Shown: positions 8,314 through 17,812, counted from the stretch's first letter. The stretch: 64,000 nucleotides of DNA from Mycolicibacterium thermoresistibile (GCF_900187065.1 NZ_LT906483.1:4836001-4900000); one strand, 5' to 3'. Notes: a model not told the origin generated them from the sequence alone. Translations and numbers: made by a program.

Positions 8314-9366
8314 CCTCTACACCTCGGGGACCACCGGCGCCCCGAAGGGCGCCCAGCTCACCCACTCGAACCTGTATCGCAACGCCCTCGCGTTCACCGG
8401 ACTGTTCGGTCTGAACCGCACCGACGTGGTGCTGGGCACCCTTCCCCTGTTCCACGCGTTCGGCCAGAGCAACGCGCTCAACGCCTCGATCGCCGTCGGG
8501 GCGTGTGTCTCGCTGGTTCCGCGTTTCGACGCCGCGGCGGTCCTGCGCCTCATCGAGCGGCACCGGGTCACCGTGTTCGCCGGCGTCCCGACGATGTACA
8601 CCGCGGTGCTGCAGGCCGAAGCCGGCCCGACGGACACGTCGAGCCTGCGGATATGCGTCTCGGGCGGGGCGCCGCTCCCGGTGGAGGTGTTGCGCGAATT
8701 CGAGAGCACCTTCGGTGCACAGATTCTCGAAGGACACGGGCTGTCGGAGACCTCACCGACCGCCTCCTTCAACCCGGCCGGCCGGACGAAACCCGGTTCG
8801 ATCGGGCTGCCGCTCGACGCGGGTATCGAGATGAAGGTGGTGGACGGGGACGGCATCGAGGTGCCGACCGGCGACGTCGGTGAGATCGTCATCCGCGGTC
8901 ACAACGTGATGAAGGGCTACTGGAACCGGCCCGACGAGACCGCCGCCGCGATCAACGACGGCTGGTTCCACACCGGCGACATGGCCGTCCGGGACGAAGA
9001 CGGCTTCTTCTTCATCGTGGACCGGAAGAAGGACGTGATCATCCGGGGTGGCTACACGTCTATCCGCGTGAACTCGAGGAGGTCCTCTACGAACATCCCG
9101 CGGTGCGGGAGGCCGCGGTGATCGGGGTGCCACACCCGACCCACGGCGAGGAGGTCGCGGCGGCCGTGGCGCTACGCCGGGATGCGACCGCCACCGCGGA
9201 GGAACTGCGGGCCTTTGTGAAATCCCGGGTGGCGCCGTACAAGTACCCGCGTGTGGTCTGGCTGGTCGACGACCTGCCCAAGGGGCCGACCGGCAAGATC
9301 CTCAAACGCGAGATCGCGGTGAACGGTCTCACACCCGCGGTGGTTGATTTACCACGCACCGCTTGA
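8308..9366 (+). pseudogene. Acyl-CoA synthetase (FadD), 5'-truncated and frameshifted
   Basis: The fragment begins directly at the AMP-binding P-loop VILYTSGTTGAPKG, which is normally about 165 residues into a FadD, so the N-terminal domain is gone. Reading continues through GLSETSPTASF and GWFHTGDMAV to KDVIIRGGY, where one base is missing in what should be an Asn codon (around 9054). The rest (VREAAVIGVPHPTHGEE to GKILKREIAVNG, stop at 9366) lies in another frame. Truncation plus frameshift make this a pseudogene; the frameshift alone could be a sequencing error. Gene order suggests it once faced away from the lysR as a divergent pair. Confidence 0.9.
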
Positions 9367-9428
9367 TTTACTGAACATAGCGCACCCGCCTGGTGCCGCC
9401 ACCCATCGACAAGAGGAGTCATCCGGAT

Positions 9429-9734
9429 ATGTCGTATGTCGTCGACACCGTGAACAAGATCCACGAACTGCAACTGAAGGCCGTCGCCGACGGGCAGGAC
9501 GCCGTGATCGACCTGCTGAGGAAGGCCAACGAGTACGCCGACCGCACCGCGGTCCCCGAGCCGTTGGGAAAGCTGGTCGAGCCGATCGAGGCCGTCGTGG
9601 GCAGCCCTGCCGAGTTGGCCCGGGCCTTCGCCGAGGTCAACCGGGAATGGGCGCAGGCCTGGCTCGACTTCCAGACCAAGGTCGCCGAGGCCCTCACACC
9701 GGCGACCGAGCCGGTGCGCGGTACCGGCGCCTGA
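9429..9734 (+). CDS. Small helical phasin-like protein
   Basis: 101 aa starting MSYVVDTVNKIHELQLKAV; an AAGAGGAG box about 12 nt upstream supports the ATG at 9429 over an earlier one at 9393. The protein is predicted almost entirely alpha-helical and amphipathic, with no signal peptide or TM segment. It ends in a helix containing WAQAWLDFQTKVAEAL, reminiscent of phasin domains that coat polyester or lipid granules. It is followed by a hairpin and then a regulator of the Rv0474 type, whose M. tuberculosis homologue sits next to the helical protein HbhA. The function is not established; the phasin label is a resemblance, not an identification. Confidence 0.6.
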   Translation: MSYVVDTVNKIHELQLKAVADGQDAVIDLLRKANEYADRTAVPEPLGKLVEPIEAVVGSPAELARAFAEVNREWAQAWLDFQTKVAEALTPATEPVRGTGA

Positions 9735-9761
9735 TCTGACACGCTGTCACGCGCCCAAGGT

Positions 9762-9797
9762 GATCGGGGGCCGGCCCGGGGGGGCTGGTCCCCGATC
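9762..9797 (+). terminator. GC-rich hairpin, possible terminator or attenuator
   Basis: Perfect 8-bp stem GATCGGGG/CCCCGATC enclosing a 20-nt G-rich loop, located 27 nt after the phasin-like gene stop and before the regulator gene. No U-tract follows, which is common for mycobacterial terminators. Confidence 0.45.
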
Positions 9798-9850
9798 TGT
9801 TCGAGACGATCACCGGCGGATTCCGGGAGGTTGGCGAGAGGATGGGGTCG

Positions 9851-10240
9851 ATGTCTGACGAGAAGTGGTTTCCGGGCAAGGCCACCATCGGCTCCTATAT
9901 CCGTGCTCAACGCGAACTGTCGAAGATGTCCCTGCGTGAACTCGCCCGCATGTCGCAGGTGTCGAACGCGTATCTCAGTCAGATCGAACGCGGCCTGCAC
10001 GAACCGTCGCTGCGGGTGCTGGCGGCCATCGCCGAAGCGCTGTCGCTGCCGCTCGAAGAACTCATGGCGCAGGCCCGCCCCGACTCCCGCCCCACCGACG
10101 GGACGACCCGGAGGACCGACGCGGTCGAGGCGGCGATCCGGGCCGAGTCGCGGCTGACGCAGGCGCAGAAGGAGGCGCTGCTCGCGGTGTACCGCAGCTA
10201 TCTCGCCGAATCCGAAGGCTCGCAACAACCCGGCGACTAG
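9851..10240 (+). CDS. XRE-family transcriptional regulator, Rv0474-like
   Basis: 129 aa from the ATG at 9851 (GAGAGG box 9 nt upstream); an ATG three codons earlier (9842) directly abuts that box and is less likely. The N-terminal HTH_3 domain reads IGSYIRAQRELSKMSLRELA and VSNAYLSQIERGLHEPS (about residues 14-55). The C-terminal segment LTQAQKEALLAVYRSYL resembles the tail of M. tuberculosis Rv0474, a regulator adjacent to hbhA. The local pairing with a small helical protein suggests that it regulates that gene or a granule/adhesin-type protein. It converges on the mmpL operon with a 20-nt gap. Confidence 0.8.
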   Translation: MSDEKWFPGKATIGSYIRAQRELSKMSLRELARMSQVSNAYLSQIERGLHEPSLRVLAAIAEALSLPLEELMAQARPDSRPTDGTTRRTDAVEAAIRAESRLTQAQKEALLAVYRSYLAESEGSQQPGD

Positions 10241-10260
10241 CCAGGTCGGGCCGGAGCCCG

Positions 10261-13161
10261 CTACGCCCGGTCGGTCACCGGGGGCTCGGGCGGCAACATG
10301 AATCGACGGACCACCGGGCGCGGGCCGTCGGACCGGAGCAGACCACTCGCCGGACGCGGGCGCACCCGCTGCGGCCACCAGAACCACCGCCCGAGCACCG
10401 CCGCGATCGACGGTGTCAGGAAGGCACGCACGACCATGGTGTCGAACAGCAACCCGAGGCCGATCGTGGTGCCCACCTGCCCGATGATCCGCAGATCGCT
10501 CACCACCATGGACGCCATGGTCGCGGCGAACACCAGGCCGGCGACCGTCACCACCTTGCCGGTTCCGCCCATCGCCCGGATCAGACCGGTGTTCAGGCCG
10601 GCGCCCATCTCCTCCTTCATCCGCGACACCAGCATCAGGTTGTAGTCCGACCCGACCGCCAACAGGATTATCAGCGACATCGCGAGCACCATCCAGTGCA
10701 GGTTGATGCCGAATATGTACTGCCACACCAGCACCGACATCCCGAACGAGGCACCCAACGACAGCACCACGGTGCCGACGATCACCAGTGCCGCGATCGG
10801 GCTGCGGGTGAAGACCAGCATGATGACGAAGACCAGGCAGATCGCCGCGACACCGGCGATCCACAGGTCGTACTTGGAGCCTTCCTGCCAGTCCTTGGCG
10901 GTCGACGCGGCGCCGGCGAGATAGATGCGCGCATGCCCGAGCGGGGTGCCTTTGAGGGCTTCCTCGGCCGCGGTCAGGATGCGCTCGGTCCGCTCGATGC
11001 CCTCCGTGGTCGCCGGGGGTCCGCTGTGCGAGATGATGTAGCGGACCGCGTGTCCGTCGGGTGACAGGAAGAAGCCCATCGCCCGCTGGAAGTCCGGGTT
11101 GTCGAACACCTCCGGCGGCAGATAGAAGGTGTCGTCGTTCTGGGCCGCGTCGAACGCCCGCCCCATCGCGCTGGCCTCGCCACCCGACTCGTTCATCTGC
11201 GCGATCAGACCCGACATCGTGCTGTGCATGGTCAGCGTCATCGCGCGCATGGTCTTCATGCTCGCGATCATCGCCGGCATCTGGGCCAGCATCTGCGGCA
11301 GCAGGGCGTCCATCCGGTCCATGTACTCGACGAGGATCTCGAGCTGATCGTTGATCGTGTCGACACCGTCCATGGCGTCGAAGAGCGAGCGCAGCGCCCA
11401 GCAGATGGGGATGTTGTAGCAGTGCGGTTCCCAGTAGAAGTAGTTGCGGATCGGCCGGAAGAAGTCGTCGAAGATCGTGATGCTCCCCCGCAGATCGGAC
11501 GCGATCTGTTGCAGCTCATGAGCTTTCCCGACCAGGCTGTGGGTGGTGTCGGCCATCTCGCGCATCACCTGATGCATGTGCTCCATCAGCGCGATGGTCT
11601 TCTCCATGTCCTCGGCCTGCTTGAGCATGTCGTCGATGCGGTCGGCCTGGAACTCGGTGACCTGTTCCTGGGCGGCGCTCTGCAGGCTGAGCAGGAACGG
11701 GATCGACGTGCTCTCCATCGGTGTGCCCTCGGGCCGGGTGATGGCCTGCACGCGGGACACCCCACGCACCGCGAAGATCGCCTTGGCGACCTTGTTCAGC
11801 ACCAGGAAGTCCGTCGGGTTGCGCAGGTCCCGGTCGGCCTCGATCATCAGCAGTTCCGGCGTCATGCGGGCCTGTGAGAAATGTTTGTCGGCCACCGCGA
11901 ACCCGACGTTGGCCGGGATGTCCGCTGGGATGTATTCGCGATCGTTGTAACTGGTCTGGTAACCGGGCAGGGTGACGAGCCCGACCAACGCGACCGCGAG
12001 GGATGCCGCCACGATGGGGACCGGCCAGCGCACGATCGCCGTGCCGATGCCCCGCCACCGGCGCACCCGCAGTTTGCGTTTGGGCTCGAGCAGGCCGAAC
12101 CGCGTCGCCACCGCGACACCGGCGGGCACCACGGTCACCGCGACCGACACCGCCGCCAGCATCCCCAGGGCCGCCGGGACGCCCATGGTGTTGAAATACG
12201 GCAGCCGGGTGAAGCTGAGGCACAGGATCGCCCCGGCGATGGTCAGACCGGACGCCAGGACGACCGGGGTCACCCCGCGGAACATGGCGTAGTAGGCGGC
12301 TTCCGGATCCCTGCCGGCCTGACGCTCCTCCTGATACCGGCCGAAGTAGAAGATGCCGTAGTCGGTGCCCGCCGCGATCGCGAGGAACACCAACATGTTC
12401 ACCGCGAAGGTGGACAGTTCCAGGACCCCGTTGTCGCCGAGATAGGCGACCAGCGCACGGGCCGCCCCCAGCTGGAAGCCCACCATCGTCAGCAGCAGGA
12501 CCACCGTGATCACCGACCGGTAGACCAGCAACAGCATCGTGAAGATGACGATGACGGTCACGATGGTGATGGTCAGCACCGACCGGTTCCCGCTGGCCTG
12601 CATATCGCTGACCAGGGGTGCGGCGCCGGTGACGTAGACATCGACCCCCGGCGGCGGGTCGGACCGGTCGACGATCTCGCGGATGGCGGCCACCGATTCG
12701 TCGCCCATCGTGGTGCCCTGATTGCCGACCAGCGTCAACTGCACGTACGCGGCGCGGCCGTCCGGGCTCTGCACGCTGGACGAGGTGAGCCGGTCTCCCC
12801 ACAGATCCTGGACGTTGGCGACGTGTGCGGTGTCCGCGCGCAGCGTTCGCACCAGCTCGGCGTAGTAGGCGCGCGCCTCCGCGCCGAGCGGGTCCCGGCC
12901 CTCCAGCACGATCATCGCGTAGCTGTCGGAGTCGGATTCCTCGAAGGTGCGGCCGATGTGCGCCATCGCCTGCGCCGACGGGGCGTCGGGCGGCATCAGC
13001 GAGACGGCGTTCTCCTCACCGACGCGTTCCAGCAGCGGCGCCGAGAAGGTGCCGATCAGAATCAGCACCAGCCAGCCGATGATGACCACCGGCGCGAAGG
13101 TGCGGACGGTGCGCGCGATGAACGGCCGTCCGGTGTCCGCCCGTGACTGCTCGAGACCCAT
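10261..13161 (-). CDS. mmpL4b: MmpL4-family RND lipid transporter (second of pair, MmpL4b-like)
   Basis: 966 aa. The RND architecture has about 12 TM helices with two large periplasmic loops. The proton-relay motifs are GTDYG (265-269) in the first half and GSDYN (837-841) in the second. The second loop contains a long methionine-rich coiled coil around a conserved EPHCYNIPICW segment with two cysteines, typical of the MmpL4/MmpL5 class. In GPL producers MmpL4a and MmpL4b act together with MmpS4 to move GPL to the cell surface. The gene starts 9 nt after the mmpL4a stop and is the last gene of the operon. Confidence 0.92.
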   Translation of the reverse strand: MGLEQSRADTGRPFIARTVRTFAPVVIIGWLVLILIGTFSAPLLERVGEENAVSLMPPDAPSAQAMAHIGRTFEESDSDSYAMIVLEGRDPLGAEARAYYAELVRTLRADTAHVANVQDLWGDRLTSSSVQSPDGRAAYVQLTLVGNQGTTMGDESVAAIREIVDRSDPPPGVDVYVTGAAPLVSDMQASGNRSVLTITIVTVIVIFTMLLLVYRSVITVVLLLTMVGFQLGAARALVAYLGDNGVLELSTFAVNMLVFLAIAAGTDYGIFYFGRYQEERQAGRDPEAAYYAMFRGVTPVVLASGLTIAGAILCLSFTRLPYFNTMGVPAALGMLAAVSVAVTVVPAGVAVATRFGLLEPKRKLRVRRWRGIGTAIVRWPVPIVAASLAVALVGLVTLPGYQTSYNDREYIPADIPANVGFAVADKHFSQARMTPELLMIEADRDLRNPTDFLVLNKVAKAIFAVRGVSRVQAITRPEGTPMESTSIPFLLSLQSAAQEQVTEFQADRIDDMLKQAEDMEKTIALMEHMHQVMREMADTTHSLVGKAHELQQIASDLRGSITIFDDFFRPIRNYFYWEPHCYNIPICWALRSLFDAMDGVDTINDQLEILVEYMDRMDALLPQMLAQMPAMIASMKTMRAMTLTMHSTMSGLIAQMNESGGEASAMGRAFDAAQNDDTFYLPPEVFDNPDFQRAMGFFLSPDGHAVRYIISHSGPPATTEGIERTERILTAAEEALKGTPLGHARIYLAGAASTAKDWQEGSKYDLWIAGVAAICLVFVIMLVFTRSPIAALVIVGTVVLSLGASFGMSVLVWQYIFGINLHWMVLAMSLIILLAVGSDYNLMLVSRMKEEMGAGLNTGLIRAMGGTGKVVTVAGLVFAATMASMVVSDLRIIGQVGTTIGLGLLFDTMVVRAFLTPSIAAVLGRWFWWPQRVRPRPASGLLRSDGPRPVVRRFMLPPEPPVTDRA

Positions 13162-13170
13162 GCGCCGCCG

Positions 13171-16053
13171 CTAATCCCTCAACAACAGCGAGCGGACCAG
13201 GGGGCGGGGGCCCACCGGTCGCAGCATGGCGCTGGCCGGCCGGGTCCGCACCCGCTGCGGCCACCAGAACCACCGACCCAGGATGGCGGCGACCGACGGG
13301 GTCATGAAGGCCCGCACCACCATGGTGTCGAACAGCAGACCCAGGGCGATGGTGGTGCCCACCTGGCCGATCATCAGCAGATCGCTGACGATCATCGACG
13401 CCATGGTGGCCGCGAACACCAGACCGGCCATCGTCACGACCCGGCCGGTGCCGCCCATGGCCCGGATGATGCCGGTGTTCAGGCCGGCGCCGATCTCCTC
13501 CTTCATCCGGGACACCAGCATCAGGTTGTAGTCCGAACCGACCGCCAACAGCACGATCACCGACATCGCCAGGACGACCCAGTGCAGTTGGATGCCGAGC
13601 AGATGCTGCCAGAGCAACACCGACATGCCGAAGGACGCACCCAGTGAGAGCACCACCGTCCCGACGATCACCAGCGCCGCGATGACGCTGCGCGTCATGA
13701 ACACCATGATCATGAAGATCAGGCAGACCGCGGAGATCGCCGCGATCATCAGGTCGTACTTGGCGCCCTCCACCAGGTCCTTCACCCCGGCCGCCGAACC
13801 GGCGAGATAGATCCGGGAGCTCTCCAGGGGCGTTCCCTTCAGCGCCTCTTCCGCGGCGATGTAGATCGGTTCGACCAGCGCCATGCCCTCCGGGGTCGCC
13901 GGGTCACCGCGTTGGGTGACGAGCATCCGGGCGGCTTTGCCGTCCGGGGACAAGAAGATCTCCATGACCCGCTGGAAGTCCTTGTTCTCCAGCGCTTCCG
14001 GCGGCAGATAGAACGAGTCGTCGTTGTGCGACGCGTCGAACGCCTTGCCCATCGCGGTGGCGTTCTCGCTCGACGACTCCATCTGATCGAAGATGCCGGA
14101 CATGGTGGCGTGCATGGTCAGGATCATGGTCCGGCTGGATTCCATCGTTTCGATCATCTGCGGGAACTGCACCAGCATCTGCGGCATCAGCGCATCGAGC
14201 CGGTCCATGTCCTCGACGAGTTCCTCCATCTTCTCGGTCATCTCGTTGATGCCGTCGAGGGCGTCGAAGATCGACCGGATCGACCAGCAGATGGGGATGT
14301 TGTAGCAGTGCGGTTCCCAGTGGAAGTAGTTGCGGATCGGCCGGAAGAAGTCATCGAAATCGGCGATGTGGTCGCGTAGATCCCTGGTCGTGTCCAGCAA
14401 TTCGTGTGTGGTGCCGACCATGCTGTGGGTGGTCGCGACCATCTTTTCCATCAGGCTCTGCATGCGCCGCATCAACGCGATGGTCTCGGTCAGCTCGTCG
14501 GCCTGCTTGAGCATGTCGTCCATGCGGGCCCGCTGGAACGGCAATGCGAGCCGCTGACTGGCCTGCGACATGCTCAGCATGAACGGGATCGTGGTGTGCT
14601 CGATCTGCCGGCCCTCGGGCCGCGTCACCGACTGCACATTGGCCACGCCGGGCACCTCGAAGATCTTCTTGGCGACCTTGTTCAGAACCAGCAGATCCGC
14701 CGGATTGCGCATGTCACGGTCGGCCTCGATGAGCACCACGTCGGGGACCGACATCGCCGAGGCCGGGAAATGCCGGGCGGCCGCCTTGTATCCCTCGCTC
14801 GCCGGGATGTCGTCGGGGATGAACTCCTGGTCGCTGTAGCTGGGGTTGTAGCCGGGCAGTGTCAGCAGGCCCACCAGCGACAGCGCCACCGCCGCGGTCA
14901 GGATCGGCACCGGCCACCGCACCACCGCGGTGCCGATGCGGCGCCAGCGGTGCGTCATCACCCGCCGTTTGGGTTCGAACAACCCGAACCGGCTACCCAG
15001 GGCGATCGTCGCCGGAACCAGGGTGAGCGCCACCGCGACCGCGACGAGCAGACCCACCGCCCCCGGGATGCCGAGCGGTTGGAAGTGCGGCAGTCGGGTG
15101 AAGCTCAGACAGGCGATCGCGCCCGCGATGGTCAGACCCGATGCCAGCACGACCTTCGCCACGCTGCGATAGGTGGTGAAGTAGGCGGAGTCGCGGTCCT
15201 CACCGGCCTCCCGGGCCTCCTGGTAGCGGCCGAAGAAGAAGATGCCGTAGTCGGTGCCGGCCGCGATACCGACCGACACGAGCAGATTGACGACGTAGGT
15301 GGTGAGCCCCACCCAGCCCTGCAAGCCGAGGTACGCCACCAGGCCGCGGGCGACCTGCAACTCGACGGCGACCGTCAGCAACAGCACGATCACCGTGAGG
15401 AACGACCGGAAGAAGAACAGCAGCATCAAGAAGATCACCGCGACGGTCACCAGGGTGATGAGGATGACCGTGGCGGTGCCGCTGTCCCCGGCATCCGCGC
15501 CCAGTGCGGCCGGACCGGTGACGAACGTCTCCACACCCTCGGGCGCCGGCGTTCGCTCGACGATCTCCTGGACGGCCCGCACCGCTTCGTTCACCTTGGC
15601 CTGCCCGAACCTGCCGACGAGGTTCACCTGGACGAAGGCGGCCTTGCCGTCGTCGCTCTGGGCGGCGCCGGCGGTGAGCGGGTCCCCCCAGAAGTCGCGG
15701 ATGTGCTGGACGTACTGGGGGTGCTCGCGCAGCTGGCTGATCAGCTGGTCGTAGTACTCGTGGGCTTCCAGGCCCAGCGGTTCCTGACCCTCCAGCACGA
15801 TGATCGCGATGCTCTCCGAATCCGGTTCGTCGAAGAGCTCGCCCATCCGGTGCATCGCGGCGAAGGCCGGCGCATCGTAGGGAATGAGGGACAGGGATTT
15901 CTCTCGTTCCACCGCTTCCAGCGGTGGCACCGCGACCGTCGCCAGCACCGTGAGAGCGACCCAGCCCAGGATGATCAGGACCGAGTACCTACGGATGAAC
16001 GACGCTACGCGCGGTCGTCGAGGTTCGACGCCGACGCGGTCGAGGACGCTCAT
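13171..16053 (-). CDS. mmpL4a: MmpL4-family RND lipid transporter (first of pair, MmpL4a-like)
   Basis: 960 aa, closely related to its downstream neighbour. TM1 is at about 23-42, a TM bundle begins near 195, GTDYG is at 266-270 and GSDYN at 839-843. The periplasmic insertion at about 500-690 is a coiled coil with the two cysteines of EPHCYNIPICW (583 and 589) that can form a disulfide. MmpL4a is required with MmpL4b for GPL export in M. smegmatis. The ATG overlaps the mmpS4 stop by 4 nt, indicating translational coupling of the accessory protein and the transporter. Confidence 0.92.
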   Translation of the reverse strand: MSVLDRVGVEPRRPRVASFIRRYSVLIILGWVALTVLATVAVPPLEAVEREKSLSLIPYDAPAFAAMHRMGELFDEPDSESIAIIVLEGQEPLGLEAHEYYDQLISQLREHPQYVQHIRDFWGDPLTAGAAQSDDGKAAFVQVNLVGRFGQAKVNEAVRAVQEIVERTPAPEGVETFVTGPAALGADAGDSGTATVILITLVTVAVIFLMLLFFFRSFLTVIVLLLTVAVELQVARGLVAYLGLQGWVGLTTYVVNLLVSVGIAAGTDYGIFFFGRYQEAREAGEDRDSAYFTTYRSVAKVVLASGLTIAGAIACLSFTRLPHFQPLGIPGAVGLLVAVAVALTLVPATIALGSRFGLFEPKRRVMTHRWRRIGTAVVRWPVPILTAAVALSLVGLLTLPGYNPSYSDQEFIPDDIPASEGYKAAARHFPASAMSVPDVVLIEADRDMRNPADLLVLNKVAKKIFEVPGVANVQSVTRPEGRQIEHTTIPFMLSMSQASQRLALPFQRARMDDMLKQADELTETIALMRRMQSLMEKMVATTHSMVGTTHELLDTTRDLRDHIADFDDFFRPIRNYFHWEPHCYNIPICWSIRSIFDALDGINEMTEKMEELVEDMDRLDALMPQMLVQFPQMIETMESSRTMILTMHATMSGIFDQMESSSENATAMGKAFDASHNDDSFYLPPEALENKDFQRVMEIFLSPDGKAARMLVTQRGDPATPEGMALVEPIYIAAEEALKGTPLESSRIYLAGSAAGVKDLVEGAKYDLMIAAISAVCLIFMIMVFMTRSVIAALVIVGTVVLSLGASFGMSVLLWQHLLGIQLHWVVLAMSVIVLLAVGSDYNLMLVSRMKEEIGAGLNTGIIRAMGGTGRVVTMAGLVFAATMASMIVSDLLMIGQVGTTIALGLLFDTMVVRAFMTPSVAAILGRWFWWPQRVRTRPASAMLRPVGPRPLVRSLLLRD

Positions 16054-16481
16054 GCGGCCTGCAGGAGGCAGGAGGCAAAGGCGTTCACCTGGTTCGAGAC
16101 CTTTTCTTCCTTGACCTCGTCATCGACCATGATGCGGCAACCGATGCTGTTGCTGTCGCCTTGCGCCATGATGCTTCCCAGTGCGGTGGTCTTGCTGATC
16201 TCCATCTGCAACGACCAGGGCAGCGCCACATTCTCGATGAACTGCGGATCGGTGTTCTCATCGAAATAGCTGATGCTCGCGGTCGTGCCGGGCGGCCCGA
16301 ACACCTCGTAGGTCAGCCGCTTCGGGTTGAACGTGGTCACCTCGTTCTGGAGAGCAGCGGCGTAGGTGGGGCGCTTCTCGGAGCCGAAGATACCGTGCAG
16401 GCGTGACACGGCGAATCCGCCCGAGCTGAACACCACCAGCGCCAAGAGCGGAATCCAGAAACGCTTCAACAGCCGAAGAAT
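16050..16481 (-). CDS. mmpS4: MmpS4 membrane-anchored accessory protein (probable ATT start)
   Basis: One N-terminal TM helix (FWIPLLALVVFSSGGFAV) is followed by a periplasmic beta-sandwich containing PKRLTYEVFGPPGT and SNSIGCRIMVDDEV, with a Cys pair as in M. tuberculosis MmpS4. MmpS4 partners MmpL4 and is needed for GPL formation and surface placement. A TTG at 16467-16469 gives 139 aa. However, the only good Shine-Dalgarno, GGAGGAG (16489-16495), lies 19 nt from that TTG and exactly 7 nt from an in-frame ATT (16479-16481), which would add four residues (ILRL). I chose the ATT on spacing; the TTG is the conservative alternative. It is the first gene of the mmpS4-mmpL4a-mmpL4b operon. Confidence 0.85.
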   Translation of the reverse strand: MLRLLKRFWIPLLALVVFSSGGFAVSRLHGIFGSEKRPTYAAALQNEVTTFNPKRLTYEVFGPPGTTASISYFDENTDPQFIENVALPWSLQMEISKTTALGSIMAQGDSNSIGCRIMVDDEVKEEKVSNQVNAFASCLLQAA

Positions 16482-16488
16482 GGTAGCT

Positions 16489-16495
16489 CTCCTCC
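16489..16495 (-). promoter_or_regulatory. Shine-Dalgarno of mmpS4
   Basis: GGAGGAG on the minus strand, 7 nt from an in-frame ATT and 19 nt from the first conventional start (TTG). It is the basis for proposing the ATT start. Confidence 0.6.
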
Positions 16496-17055
16496 CCTGC
16501 TACATACCGGGCGTCGCGCGGCCAGATGGCCCCCGACCCGGCGCGTCAGGGCCCGCAACATTGGTCGTTTGAGAGTAAACCATGGGCGATGTCACGCACA
16601 TAGAAGTCCACCTCACTGCTATCAGAAGTGCTCGTACACAACATGTTCCGCGACATGTCGCCCCGTCGACAAGAGTGTGCCCCAGATGCGCGAGCAGGTG
16701 ATCGCAGTTACCCGTCGACATTTCGCTGTTTCTGGTGATTCGTGCGCGTTCCGGCGGCGTTCGGAAACCCGGTATCGCTTGCTGAAGGGCGCGGCTCAGC
16801 GCGAATCCGCCTGTGATTGCGCGGTTTAGCGGGCAATCAACCGCCGCCGGCCAACGTTGCCAGTTCTCGCGACACGGGAGCCGCGGGAGGGTCTGAGCAC
16901 CTTTGGTCGCGGGTTGCCGACCATGGATCAGCAAGAATCGCCCGCGCTCACAACGTATTTGACTTCTGTGACGGGCGATCCGCCACCGCGACAGGTGTCC
17001 CATCAGTGGCACGCCTGTCCCAGAACAGCGGGCCGTCTCGGTTCGGTCCGGTGCG
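16496..17055. other. Intergenic region upstream of the mmpS4 operon
   Basis: 560 nt of lower GC content between the methyltransferase stop and mmpS4. A 170-codon open minus-strand frame crosses it but has no family features, many Cys/Arg/Pro residues and no ribosome-binding site, so I do not call it a gene. The region must contain the promoter of mmpS4-mmpL4a-mmpL4b. Confidence 0.5.
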
Positions 17056-17775
17056 CTATTCGAGGACTTCCACGGGCCGGGAGCCGGATCCGAGGAAGTC
17101 GTCCAGGTAGGCCGGCGGCCGCAGGTTCAGCAGCTGTTCGCGATCGGCGGCCAGATCCTCGTAGGTGAGCGCGGCGATCTGGGCCACCGAACAGGACAGC
17201 CGGGAGTCCGGGGTGCCGCGGCGAAGGATCCCGACGCCGAAGTCGCAGTCGAGGACGGCCACCCGCAGATCGTCCCGGGTGCTTCTGAGGTGGACGATCG
17301 CCTTCCACACGTCACCGCTCCAGCCGAGGAACCGGGCCTTCCACCACGGTGTCGCGGCGCGGTACTCGGCGTATGAGCCCGCGGGCCGGCCGACCGAGGG
17401 AAACCTGGGGTTACAGTCGTGCAGGACGACGATGCCGTCGTCCCGCAGATGGCGCAGGGTGTGGTCGACATCCCGCATCACCTGCTCGTAGGTGTGCAGG
17501 CCGTCGATGAGGGCGACATCGATCCCGCGGCGTTCGAGGAACTCCGACCGGGTCGCGAAGAACTCGTCGCTGGTCATCGGGAAGTAATGGGTGGCCGCGG
17601 CCTGTGCGTCGGCCCGCCGACGCGTGCGTGCGGTCATCCGGAACCGGGGGTCGACGGCGATTTTCTCGTGTGCGGCGATTCTCCGGAACGCGGCGCCGCG
17701 GGAGACGCCGACCTCGAGATAGACCGGATCCGCCCTGCCGGCGAGCGCACGCTGGACGACCGTGATCCGGTTCAT
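17056..17775 (-). CDS. Class I SAM-dependent methyltransferase (Methyltransf_24 type)
   Basis: 239 aa from the ATG at 17773-17775. The open frame extends 67 codons further upstream, but that part overlaps the preceding glycosyltransferase and is not protein-like. SAM-binding elements are YLEVGVSRGAAF near the N-terminus, VALIDGLHTYEQVMRDVDH with the acidic motif, and IVVLHDCNP. This architecture is shared by small methyltransferases in mycobacterial glycolipid loci. It lies 37 nt after the stop of the second glycosyltransferase on the same strand, so it is probably the third gene of that operon and methylates a GPL sugar or the lipid part. The acceptor is unknown. Confidence 0.85.
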   Translation of the reverse strand: MNRITVVQRALAGRADPVYLEVGVSRGAAFRRIAAHEKIAVDPRFRMTARTRRRADAQAAATHYFPMTSDEFFATRSEFLERRGIDVALIDGLHTYEQVMRDVDHTLRHLRDDGIVVLHDCNPRFPSVGRPAGSYAEYRAATPWWKARFLGWSGDVWKAIVHLRSTRDDLRVAVLDCDFGVGILRRGTPDSRLSCSVAQIAALTYEDLAADREQLLNLRPPAYLDDFLGSGSRPVEVLE

Positions 17776-17812
17776 CGCCGAGTCGCCTTCAGTGTCCGCA
17801 TCCCACTCCCCT

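Noticed and set aside
14404..16269. Very long plus-strand open frame (621 codons)
   Set aside because: Entirely antisense to mmpL4a/mmpS4; His/Arg/Gln-rich composition typical of antisense reading in high-GC DNA.
16500..17012. 170-codon minus-strand frame upstream of mmpS4
   Set aside because: No family features, unusual Cys/Arg/Pro-rich composition and no ribosome-binding site; region behaves like promoter DNA.
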